DNA of 39,690 bases from Prevotellaceae bacterium UBA6398 (GTDB taxonomy: Bacteria > Bacteroidota > Bacteroidia > Bacteroidales > Bacteroidaceae): positions 196,432 through 236,121 of the forward strand of contig DJQA01000008.1 in the NCBI GenBank assembly GCA_002437495.1, in the 5' to 3' direction. The translations under genes and the position numbers were made by a program. The number at the start of each line of letters is the position of its first letter. Within the stretch, counting starts at the first letter, position 1. Below are positions 1-6,681 of this stretch, in pieces. The notes beneath the pieces were generated by a model that was not told the origin of the DNA, did not search any database, and saw only the letters and a list, made by a program, of their open reading frames with translations.

Positions 1-92
1 CGCCCGAATTGCGCGGAATTGCAATGTTGCGACTATGGTTTGCGTTGCGGCCCATGCGGCGGGGTACAGGGCATATGCCATACGCCCCTACA
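1..92 (+). repeat. Family A (BIME-like) repeat, cut by the window edge
   Basis: This is the inner and right part of a family A element; the left arm lies outside the window. The right arm at 65-92 carries the hairpin core (here with one changed base, GGGCATATGCCATACGCCC) followed by CCTACA, the reverse complement of the GTAG head. It directly precedes family B copy B1, the usual A-then-B order. The reading frame across it is not treated as a gene, because its translation recurs at every other A element. Confidence 0.8.
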
Positions 93-119
93 AACGGTGC
101 AAAACATATACCGCCAAAA

Positions 120-237
120 CTACATTTGACATAGGAAAAACTATGTCCGATGTAGGAAAAATTACATCAGACATAATTCAAACTACATCAGACCTTTTTT
201 TGCTCGTTACAATGCGTTGTAAGTCAAAAAGTAACGA
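120..237 (+). repeat. Family B 21-bp-unit array, copy B1
   Basis: Four units start at 120, 141, 162 and 183, each 21 bp, and the last runs into seven T (195-201). Units 2 and 3 (TATGTCCGATGTA and TACATCAGACATA) are reverse complements apart from one base, so an RNA could form a 13-bp stem with an 8-nt loop. The tail sites start at 206 and 231, 25 nt apart. The T-run points at the 3' end of the sirtuin gene. Unit 1 contains TACATTTG, a match to the -7 motif. Confidence 0.85.
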
Positions 238-283
238 AAACGCCGAAAAATCATCTGATTCTCTGTGAAACGGCATAACGACA

Positions 284-307
284 CCCCCGAGGGGGGAGCG
301 TTTTTTT
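284..307 (+). terminator. Candidate intrinsic terminator on the plus strand
   Basis: CCCCC (284-288) can pair with GGGGG (292-296) across a 3-nt loop, followed by a run of seven T at 301-307 that overlaps the sirtuin stop codon on the other strand. No plus-strand gene lies between the window edge and this site, so it would end transcription arriving from a gene to the left or from the repeats. The T-run starts a few bases after the stem, which weakens the call. Confidence 0.45.
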
Positions 308-1013
308 ACCTTTCGGTCAGCTTTTCATACAGCTTCTCCATGCCTTTTGTTGCCGTGGTTTCGTAAAAATGTATGCGCGGCGAATTCGAAATCCTCACCG
401 CCTTGGGGTCTATCACATACACAGGCGCATTGCGCGGCACATAATTTATCAGCCCCGCTGCGGGATAAACATTCAGCGATGTGCCTATCACAATGAATAA
501 GTCGGCTTTGCGCGCCTCGTTGGCAGCCTCCTCCATTCTTGGCACCGGCTCGCCAAACCACACTATGTATGGGCGCAGCAACGAGCCGTCGGCAGCCTTT
601 GCCCCATGGGGCACAACCGCCTCGCCCTCTCCCAGCGTGCGTATGAAGCGGGGGTTCTCGGGGTCGCGGCTCGATGTTACCTTTGTAAGCTCTCCGTGCA
701 GATGTATCACCCTTGACGAGCCGGCACGTTCGTGCAGGTTGTCAACATTCTGCGTAACGATAACAACGTCGTATTCGCTTTCGAGCTTCGCCAAAAGCCT
801 GTGCCCCTCGTTGGGTTGCGCCGTGAAAAGTTGCCGGCGCAAACCGTTGTAGAAATCGGTAACAAGGTTGGGGTTGGCATTCCAGCCTTCGGGCGTGGCA
901 ACCTGCTCAACTGGATACTTTTCCCACAATCCGCCCGAATCACGGAACGTGCTGAACCCGCTTTCCGCACTCATGCCCGCGCCGGTTAGAACTACTATCT
1001 TTTTCCTGTCCAT
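306..1013 (-). CDS. cobB: Sir2-family NAD-dependent protein deacylase (CobB-like)
   Basis: The 235-residue product should remove acyl groups from lysine using NAD+, releasing nicotinamide and O-acyl-ADP-ribose, in the cytoplasm. Visible sirtuin motifs are GAGMSAESG (11-19), FRDSGGLW (23-30), TQNVDN (87-92), HLHGE (104-108, H106 the expected catalytic base), WFGE (152-155) and IGTS near 175. The protein has no cysteine at all, so the usual four-cysteine zinc site is absent; I believe this is common in Bacteroidota sirtuins. The YxxR pair that sets acyl preference in E. coli CobB (Y92, R95) appears as Y55 with Leu at position 58 and Arg at 59-60, so desuccinylase activity should not be assumed. 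The start at 1013 gives the standard N-terminus. The gene stands alone and diverges from the FKBP genes. Confidence 0.93.
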   Translation of the reverse strand: MDRKKIVVLTGAGMSAESGFSTFRDSGGLWEKYPVEQVATPEGWNANPNLVTDFYNGLRRQLFTAQPNEGHRLLAKLESEYDVVIVTQNVDNLHERAGSSRVIHLHGELTKVTSSRDPENPRFIRTLGEGEAVVPHGAKAADGSLLRPYIVWFGEPVPRMEEAANEARKADLFIVIGTSLNVYPAAGLINYVPRNAPVYVIDPKAVRISNSPRIHFYETTATKGMEKLYEKLTER

Positions 1014-1036
1014 GTTGTTGATATTTATACATTATA

Positions 1037-1044
1037 CAAAGATA
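1037..1044 (-). promoter_or_regulatory. -7 promoter motif TATCTTTG for the sirtuin gene
   Basis: Read on the minus strand this octamer fits the Bacteroidota TAnnTTTG -7 element and lies 24 bp upstream of the start codon. No convincing -33 TTG was seen at the expected spacing. Confidence 0.5.
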
Positions 1045-1089
1045 TATTAAAAATACGGCGTGCCTTGGCTTTACATGGAATAAAAGTAG

Positions 1090-1097
1090 TACATTTG
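1090..1097 (+). promoter_or_regulatory. -7 promoter motif TACATTTG for the FKBP operon
   Basis: The octamer fits TAnnTTTG and lies 56 bp before the ATG at 1154. A TTGG at 1065-1068, about 21 bp upstream, could serve as the -33 element. This promoter is back to back with that of the sirtuin gene. Confidence 0.5.
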
Positions 1098-1153
1098 CGT
1101 ATTAATATCGAGCATTGCCGCCCGTAGAGGCTGTATGCTCCAAAAACTTATAT

Positions 1154-1759
1154 ATGGACAAAGTTAGTTATGCGCTGGGCCTGGGCATAGGCAGGCAACT
1201 TCAAGACCTTTGCGGAGAAGATTTGAACCTCGAAGATTTCGCCCAAGCGGTGAAAGACATCTACACGGGCGGCAAGCTCGCCATAAACGAAATAGAGGGG
1301 CAGCAAATGGTAATAGAATACCTGCAGCGCAGAGACGCCGAGAAAAAGGCCGAACAGGCAGCCGCCGGAGAGGCAGCCAAAAAAGCCGGAGAGGACTTCC
1401 TGAAAGAAAACGCAAAGAAAGAGGGGGTGGTTGTGCTTCCCAGCGGATTGCAGTATCAGGTTATAAAAGAAGGCACGGGACGCTCGCCAAAGGCCACCGA
1501 CAATGTGAAATGCCACTATGAGGGCAGGCTTATCGACGGCACCATGTTCGACAGCTCCAAAAAGCGCGGCGAACCCGCAACGTTCCCCCTAAACGGAGTG
1601 ATAAAGGGTTGGACCGAGGGCGTGCAGCTTATGAAAGAAGGCGCAGTGTATAAGTTTTTCATACCCTACAACCTTGCATACGGGGAAAACGGCGCGGGAA
1701 GCGCAATACCCCCATACGCCGCACTGGTATTCGATGTGGAACTCATTGAAGTGCTTTGA
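1154..1759 (+). CDS. FKBP-type peptidyl-prolyl isomerase, predicted cytoplasmic
   Basis: This 201-residue prolyl cis-trans isomerase has an FkpA/Mip-like N-terminal helical domain (about 1-95, opening MDKVSYALGLGIG and ending in a Lys/Ala/Glu-rich helix), which in the family mediates dimerisation. A C-terminal FKBP domain follows (about 100-201). Pocket residues are visible: Tyr in HYEGRLIDG, Phe-Asp in MFDSS, Trp in IKGWTEG, Tyr in LAYGE and Phe in LVFDVEL. There is no signal peptide, unlike the two paralogues downstream. The frame stays open 13 codons further upstream, but the ATG at 1154 matches the conserved N-terminus and is the better start. The next gene begins 45 bp after the stop, probably in the same operon. 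Confidence 0.92.
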   Translation: MDKVSYALGLGIGRQLQDLCGEDLNLEDFAQAVKDIYTGGKLAINEIEGQQMVIEYLQRRDAEKKAEQAAAGEAAKKAGEDFLKENAKKEGVVVLPSGLQYQVIKEGTGRSPKATDNVKCHYEGRLIDGTMFDSSKKRGEPATFPLNGVIKGWTEGVQLMKEGAVYKFFIPYNLAYGENGAGSAIPPYAALVFDVELIEVL

Positions 1760-1804
1760 ACCGGAAAAACATACGACAATAACAATAGCAAAACAAATAC
1801 AGAA

Positions 1805-2680
1805 ATGAAAAAAATCATTATCATGGCCGCCGGAGCCGCGATGCTCCTTGGCTCGTGCAACAACGGCGGTACTCCAAAGGCCAACCTTAAAACCGAAGTT
1901 GACTCGGTTTCATACGAAGTGGGGCTTGCCAATGCTCGCGGAATGAAAGATTATCTCTCGCAGCGTCTCGGCGTTGACACAGCATATCTTGACGATTTCA
2001 TAAAAGGCGTGAAAGCCGGCGCACAGGCAGGAGAAGACAAGAAAAAGGCGGCATACTACGCCGGAATACAGATAGGTCAGCAACTAAGCACACAAATGCT
2101 CAAAGGGCTTAACTACGAAATCTACGGAGAGGACAGCACAAAATCCATAAGCCTTAAAAACCTCATAGCAGGCTTTGTGGCAGGAGCGCGCGGCAAAGGC
2201 ATGATCATGAGCTACGACGAAGCTTTCAAAAATGCAAACCGCCTTGTTGAAAAACTAAAGTCTTCAACACTTGAAAAGAGCTTCGGCCCCAACAAAAAGG
2301 CAGGCGAAGAATTCATGGCAAAGATGAAGGCAACGGCAGGCGTAAAGGCTCTTCCCGGCGGAACGCTGTATAAAGTTATAAAGGAAGGCAAAGGCGCAAT
2401 ACCCGCCGACACATCACGCGTTCTCGTGAGTTATGAGGGCCGCCTAATAGACGGAAAAGTATTCGACAGCTCATACAAGAACAACAACGGCAAGCCAGTG
2501 GAGGTCAACGTGAACCAGATGATACCCGGATGGACACAGGCTCTCACACATATGCCCGCAGGATCAGTGTGGGAGATTTACGTGCCGCAGAACCAAGCTT
2601 ACGGCACACGCGACGTGGGCACGCTCATCAAGCCTTTCTCAGCGCTTATCTTCAAACTCGAACTTGTTGAAGTAAAATAA
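1805..2680 (+). CDS. FKBP-type peptidyl-prolyl isomerase, predicted lipoprotein
   Basis: This 291-residue paralogue of the preceding gene opens with a lipoprotein signal: charged MKK, a hydrophobic stretch and the lipobox L15-G16-S17-C18. It is therefore probably anchored by lipid in an envelope membrane facing the periplasm. The N-terminal domain (about 35-165) again has the SYEVGLA and GIQIGQQL motifs of the FkpA-type dimerisation region. The C-terminal FKBP domain (about 190-291) shows SYEGRLIDG, VFDSSYK, IPGWTQAL, QAYGT and ALIFKLELVEV. The likely role is folding of exported proteins. The stop is 8 bp before the next paralogue, so the two are almost certainly cotranscribed. Confidence 0.92.
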   Translation: MKKIIIMAAGAAMLLGSCNNGGTPKANLKTEVDSVSYEVGLANARGMKDYLSQRLGVDTAYLDDFIKGVKAGAQAGEDKKKAAYYAGIQIGQQLSTQMLKGLNYEIYGEDSTKSISLKNLIAGFVAGARGKGMIMSYDEAFKNANRLVEKLKSSTLEKSFGPNKKAGEEFMAKMKATAGVKALPGGTLYKVIKEGKGAIPADTSRVLVSYEGRLIDGKVFDSSYKNNNGKPVEVNVNQMIPGWTQALTHMPAGSVWEIYVPQNQAYGTRDVGTLIKPFSALIFKLELVEVK

Positions 2681-2688
2681 CCGAAACA

Positions 2689-3642
2689 ATGCGTAAGTTT
2701 GGAATTATGCTGATTGCCGCATGCGCCGCTTTTCTCTGCGCAAACGGCGTACAGGCACAGACAAAGGCTACAAAAAAAATAAAGGCCGCAAAAATTGAGA
2801 AAGCAAAGAAACACAAAGACAAGAAAAAGGACGTAAAAGCCGTAACAGACACCGTTTCTTTAAGCGACTTCAGCTACGACATGGGCTTGGCGCAAAGCGA
2901 GGGGCTTAAGCCTTTCCTTGCATCGCGTCTTGGTGTTGACACCACGAAAATGGATGATTTCATGCGCGGCTTGAACGAAGCGATGTCCAAAGGCAAAGAC
3001 AAGAGCCTCAAGGCATACGCCGCAGGAATACAGATAGGACAACAGGTGCTTGAAAGCATACTCCCGTCGATAAACAAGCAAATCACGGACAAAGAGGAAG
3101 CATCGTATATTAACGAAGGCGAGTTCAAGAAAGGTTTTGTGGCCGGCATAACAAAAGAAGGCATGAAACTCACCCTCGACTCCGCAAAGACAATCGTGAA
3201 CAAGCAGATGGAGTTCTACCGCAACCGCCTTATGGAGCAGAAATACGGTGAAAACCGCAAAGCGGGTGAGAAGTTCCTTGCCGAGAACGCCAAGAAAGAC
3301 GGCGTGAAACTCATTCCCGGCTCAAAAGTGCAGTACAAGGTGCTGAAAGAAGGCAAAGGTCCTAAACCTAAAGCAACCGACAAGGTTAAGGTGAACTATG
3401 AGGGCAAACTTATTGACGGCACGGAATTCGACAGCTCGTACAAGCGCAACAAGCCCGCCACATTCGAGTGCAACCGCGTCATAAAGGGATGGACGGAAGC
3501 CCTGACCAATATGCCCGTAGGCTCGACTTGGGAAATCTACATCCCGCAGGAGCTTGCATACGGCGCACAGGAGCAGGGCGGCAAAATAAAACCGTTCTCC
3601 GCACTCATATTCAAAGTGGAACTGCTCTCCATCGAAAAGTAA
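2689..3642 (+). CDS. FKBP-type peptidyl-prolyl isomerase, predicted periplasmic
   Basis: The third FKBP paralogue (317 residues) has a cleavable-type signal peptide (MRKFGIMLIAACAAFLCANG, cleavage probable after VQA) without a lipobox cysteine. A very lysine-rich stretch follows (about 25-50), which may be a flexible tether. The N-terminal domain carries SYDMGLAQS and AAGIQIGQQV. The FKBP domain (about 215-317) shows NYEGKLIDG, EFDSSYK, IKGWTEAL, ELAYGA and ALIFKVEL. It should act as a soluble periplasmic prolyl isomerase and chaperone. It is the last gene of a three-paralogue run and is followed by a hairpin at 3679-3708. Confidence 0.92.
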   Translation: MRKFGIMLIAACAAFLCANGVQAQTKATKKIKAAKIEKAKKHKDKKKDVKAVTDTVSLSDFSYDMGLAQSEGLKPFLASRLGVDTTKMDDFMRGLNEAMSKGKDKSLKAYAAGIQIGQQVLESILPSINKQITDKEEASYINEGEFKKGFVAGITKEGMKLTLDSAKTIVNKQMEFYRNRLMEQKYGENRKAGEKFLAENAKKDGVKLIPGSKVQYKVLKEGKGPKPKATDKVKVNYEGKLIDGTEFDSSYKRNKPATFECNRVIKGWTEALTNMPVGSTWEIYIPQELAYGAQEQGGKIKPFSALIFKVELLSIEK

Positions 3643-3678
3643 GTGTAATCCTCAAAACATACAGGTTTTCTGTGATTT

Positions 3679-3717
3679 CCCCGCGTATCTCATTTGAGAA
3701 ACGCGGGGATTATGTTT
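3679..3717 (+). terminator. Candidate terminator after the FKBP operon
   Basis: CCCCGCGT (3679-3686) pairs perfectly with ACGCGGGG (3701-3708), with an inner TCTCA/TGAGA extension. The following bases (ATTATGTTT) are only moderately T-rich, so termination efficiency is uncertain. Confidence 0.55.
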
Positions 3718-3805
3718 ACATACTAAGAAAGCGTCCCGGAAAGACATCTTACATTTAGGCGCGAGCCACGCCGCCGCACAAAAAATCAATAGTCAATCAT
3801 TCTAT

Positions 3806-4013
3806 AATCCGCGCAATTCAGGGCGTATGGCATACGCCCTGAATTGCGCGGATTTGCGATGTTGCTGCGGCGGTTTGCGGTGCGGTTCATGCGGCGGGGT
3901 ACAGGGCGTATGCCATACGCCCCTACAAACGCGCAAATTACGCAATGCGGTATGGCCGGTTCGCGGTGCGGTTCGTGCGGCGGTGTACAGGGCGTATGCC
4001 ATACGCACCTACA
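3806..4013 (+). repeat. Family A repeats: 49-nt perfect palindrome plus two right arms
   Basis: Positions 3806-3854 form a perfect 49-nt palindrome centred on G3830, made of the REP core GGGCGTATGGCATACGCCC flanked on both sides by mirrored inner A sequence (GCGCAATT / AATTGCGC). After it comes a normal A interior and a right arm ending CCCCTACA at 3927, then a second partial copy ending at 4013. The block precedes B2. No protein-coding gene is supported in 3643-4282. Confidence 0.85.
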
Positions 4014-4061
4014 ATTATCGCAAAACCAAAATCAATTGCTCTTTTCAAAATTCTTCAAAAA

Positions 4062-4180
4062 CTACATAGGATGTAGGAAAAACTATGTCCTATGTAGGAA
4101 AAATTATGTCTGATATAATTTAAACTACATCAGACCTTTTTTCGCCTTTCTCAAACCTCTGAAAAACAAATCCTTACAAC
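4062..4180 (+). repeat. Family B 21-bp-unit array, copy B2
   Basis: Units start at 4062, 4083, 4104 and 4125, and the T-run ends at 4142. Units 1 and 2 (TACATAGGATGTA, TATGTCCTATGTA) can pair along their full length if two G-U wobbles are allowed, although both have drifted from the consensus. The tail sites start at 4149 and 4174. The linker from the preceding A element is of the long class, about 44 nt. The T-run points at the 3' end of ribD. Confidence 0.85.
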
Positions 4181-4282
4181 AGATTTTTTCAAAACAGGTT
4201 ATCATCTTGACAATGAGTGTATTATATAAACCGTGAGCTTTCCTGCGGTTTCTACGGCAACATACCTGCCGCACGGAAAAGG

Positions 4283-5323
4283 CTATGCGTTCCTCGCCAC
4301 GGCGAAACTGCCGCCGAAAAAGCTTTCCCGCCTCCACATTGTGCCTTGCGGCATTTGCGGGGCCGGCACTCTGCCGTCTATTGCCGCCTCCCCATGCTCC
4401 ACAACTGCCTCGTCCCACAAACCGCAGTCGATAAAACTTTGCAGCGTCTCTGCGCCGCCCTCCACAAGCAGTGTCTGTACGCCGCGCCTGTAAAGCTCCG
4501 CGAGCAATTGCGGGACTACCGGCTGTGAATAGTCGGGATGAAAAAATCCGGTGTTTGCTCTCGCGTCTGCATAATCGCTTCCTGTAACGGCAAGTGTCGG
4601 TGCCCCGCCGTTGAAAAGCCGCAGCCGCGCCGGCAAGACGGCATGGCGGTCAAGCACTATGCGCAGCGGGTTCTCCCCCGCCCAGCAGCGGGTTGTCAGC
4701 GAGGGGTCGTCGCATTCCGCAGTGCCTCTGCCAACGAGTATCGCCTGGTTCATTGCCCTCAGCCTGTGGGAATTCATCTGCGTCAAAGGGGTTGAGATAT
4801 ACGTCCGTCCACCGCCTTTTGCCGCTATGTAGCCGTTTGCGCTTTGCGCCCATTTCAACGTAACGTAAGGACGCTTTTCGCTCTGGAAAGTGATGAACCT
4901 GCGGTTCAGCTCGCGGCACTCTCCCTCAAGCACACCCACCGTAACATCTATTCCCGCCGCACGCAGCTTTTCCACTCCCCTGCCCTGCACTTTTGCAAAG
5001 GGGTCTATGCAGCCCACAACCACACGCCTCACGCTTTTGCTCACGAGCAAGTCGGCGCACGGCGGCGTTTTGCCGTAATGCGAACAAGGCTCGAGGCTCA
5101 CATACACGGTGCTCCCGCGCAGAAGCCCCTCGTCCTTCACAGAATTTATGGCGTTGACCTCGGCATGAGGACCGCCGCAGCGAATGTGATAGCCCTCGCC
5201 AATAATGCGACCGTCATAAACCACCACAGCCCCTACCATGGGGTTGGGGGGCGCGCCAAAAAATCCGCAGCGTGCCAGTTGAAGGCAGCGGCGCATATAC
5301 TTTTCGTCAGTTTCCCTATTCAT
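4283..5323 (-). CDS. ribD: Bifunctional riboflavin biosynthesis deaminase/reductase
   Basis: The 346-residue protein should catalyse two steps of riboflavin synthesis: deamination of the pyrimidine intermediate made from GTP, and NADPH-dependent reduction of its ribosyl side chain. The N-terminal deaminase domain (about 1-145) shows the zinc and catalytic set H53-A-E55 in PHAEVNAI, then C80 and C89 in PCSHYGKTPPC. The C-terminal reductase domain (about 150-346) begins PYVTLKWAQSANGYIA and contains LVEGGAETL. Length is normal for the family. It diverges from prmC with 48 bp between start codons. The linkage to prmC and recX is, as I recall, a common Bacteroidales arrangement. Confidence 0.95.
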   Translation of the reverse strand: MNRETDEKYMRRCLQLARCGFFGAPPNPMVGAVVVYDGRIIGEGYHIRCGGPHAEVNAINSVKDEGLLRGSTVYVSLEPCSHYGKTPPCADLLVSKSVRRVVVGCIDPFAKVQGRGVEKLRAAGIDVTVGVLEGECRELNRRFITFQSEKRPYVTLKWAQSANGYIAAKGGGRTYISTPLTQMNSHRLRAMNQAILVGRGTAECDDPSLTTRCWAGENPLRIVLDRHAVLPARLRLFNGGAPTLAVTGSDYADARANTGFFHPDYSQPVVPQLLAELYRRGVQTLLVEGGAETLQSFIDCGLWDEAVVEHGEAAIDGRVPAPQMPQGTMWRRESFFGGSFAVARNA

Positions 5324-5338
5324 TTCCCGGCAAAAACG

Positions 5339-5346
5339 TAACTTTG
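5339..5346 (+). promoter_or_regulatory. -7 promoter motif TAACTTTG for prmC-recX-comF
   Basis: The octamer fits TAnnTTTG and lies 25 bp before the prmC start codon in the short divergent gap with ribD. On the opposite strand TACGTTTT, a near match, could serve ribD. Confidence 0.5.
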
Positions 5347-5371
5347 TGAAACAACTTCAAACTTCACCAGC

Positions 5372-6211
5372 ATGAACAGCCTGTACACCGAAGCCGTAAG
5401 GCGTCTGAACGCCGTCTGTCCACAAGGCGAGGCGCGCGCCATAGTGCGTGCGCTGCTCGAAGACGCTTTCGGAGTAAGCATGAACGATGTTTACGTAGAC
5501 AAAGTTAGGCAATTTTCGGCTGACGAAGCGCGTGATTTCCATTCAATGCTGCTCCGCATAGAAAAAGGCGAGCCCGTGCAATATGTTACCGGCAAGGCGC
5601 AATTCGGCAACCTTACGCTGCACGTGGACGGAAGCGTGCTGATACCGCGCCCCGAAACCCTGGAACTCGCGCAATGGGCGGCAAAGGAATGCAAAGCCGG
5701 GGCGGAAATTCTCGACATAGGGACAGGCAGCGGATGCCTTGCAATTTTCCTCGCGCTGAACGTGGAAAACTCCCGCGTAACAGCCGTTGACATCAGCCCC
5801 CCCGCCCTTGAAACGGCTAAATCGAACGCCGAGCGATGCGGGGCGGACATAAAATTCATACAGGCAGACGTGCTGAACCCCACAAGCGTCCCCACAGGAA
5901 AATACAACCTTATAATAAGCAATCCGCCATACGTGTGCGAAAGCGAAAAGGATGGAATGGAACGCAATGTGCTTGACCACGAACCGGCAACGGCACTCTT
6001 TGTGGACGACAGCCGACCTCTCGTTTTCTACAACGCAATAGCACGTCTCGCAGTGCATTCCCTCTCTCCCGGCGGCGCGGTGATGGTGGAGATAAACCGC
6101 AGATTTCCCGAAGAAACGGCGGAACTGTTCCGCCGGCACGGCTTCTTTGACGTGGAAGTGCGCAAAGACATGGAGGGAAACCCGAGAATGATTAAAGCAA
6201 CACGAAAATGA
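5372..6211 (+). CDS. prmC: Peptide chain release factor N5-glutamine methyltransferase
   Basis: This 279-residue SAM-dependent methyltransferase should methylate the glutamine of the GGQ motif in release factors RF1 and RF2, which aids translation termination. The N-terminal helical domain (1-75) ends in GEPVQYVTG (67-75), typical of PrmC/HemK. The SAM site is DIGTGSG (115-121), and the catalytic NPPY (184-187) lies in LIISNPPYVCE. Length and motif order are normal. It is the first gene of a tight operon: its last bases ATGA (6208-6211) contain the start codon of recX. Confidence 0.95.
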   Translation: MNSLYTEAVRRLNAVCPQGEARAIVRALLEDAFGVSMNDVYVDKVRQFSADEARDFHSMLLRIEKGEPVQYVTGKAQFGNLTLHVDGSVLIPRPETLELAQWAAKECKAGAEILDIGTGSGCLAIFLALNVENSRVTAVDISPPALETAKSNAERCGADIKFIQADVLNPTSVPTGKYNLIISNPPYVCESEKDGMERNVLDHEPATALFVDDSRPLVFYNAIARLAVHSLSPGGAVMVEINRRFPEETAELFRRHGFFDVEVRKDMEGNPRMIKATRK

Positions 6212-6681
6212 AGCAACGCGCAACCCTTAACGCGCAACAGGCATTGGAACGCCTTGCCACAGCGTGCGCAAAAACAGAATACTGCGAGGACGACCTGCGC
6301 CGCAAACTAAGGACGTGGGAAGTTCCGACCGAAGACCACGACGAGGTAATAAACACCCTAAGGGCGGAAAAGTTCATTGACGACAGCCGCTACTGCAGGG
6401 CGTTTGTCGAGGACAAATGGACTTTCAACCATTGGGGCAAGACGAAGATACGCATGAGCCTTAGGCTTAAGCATCTGCCCAACGAGGAGATCGACGTGGC
6501 TTTGCAAATAATTCCCGACGAGGATTACAGGGAAGTTCTCTCGCAACTGCTGCGCCAAAAGTTGCGCACGCTGCCCCCGATGGGAGATTATGAAAGATAC
6601 CAACGGTTGGCGAGATTTGCGATGGGGCGCGGGTTCGAGCCCGATGCAATACGCGAATGCCTTGAATGCGAAGCAGACTGA
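6208..6681 (+). CDS. recX: RecX-family regulatory protein
   Basis: This 157-residue protein resembles RecX, the small helical-repeat protein that binds RecA and limits its filaments. Supporting features are the tandem three-helix pattern, the conserved segment FIDDSRYCRAFVEDK (about 53-67) and the following KTKIRMSLRLKHL. Known RecX proteins are often about 150-170 residues. Its start overlaps the end of prmC by four bases and its stop TGA shares a base with the ATG of comF at 6681, so the three genes are probably translationally coupled. recA itself is not in the window. Confidence 0.88.
   Translation: MKQRATLNAQQALERLATACAKTEYCEDDLRRKLRTWEVPTEDHDEVINTLRAEKFIDDSRYCRAFVEDKWTFNHWGKTKIRMSLRLKHLPNEEIDVALQIIPDEDYREVLSQLLRQKLRTLPPMGDYERYQRLARFAMGRGFEPDAIRECLECEAD

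Noticed and set aside
120..201. Family B as a CRISPR array.
   Set aside because: Units are contiguous 21-bp near-copies without unique spacers, the arrays are very short, and no cas gene is present.
120..201. Family B as replication iterons or a plasmid partition site.
   Set aside because: Phased short repeats fit the look, but nine dispersed intergenic copies and no rep, parA or parB gene make a single origin or centromere role unlikely.
35..268. A 77-codon plus-strand frame at the left edge.
   Set aside because: It runs through A1 and B1 and encodes only repeat-derived sequence; no family resemblance or ribosome binding site.
5543..6223. A 226-codon frame antisense to prmC and recX.
   Set aside because: prmC is unmistakable on the other strand; the antisense frame has no recognisable motif and reflects codon bias of the real gene.
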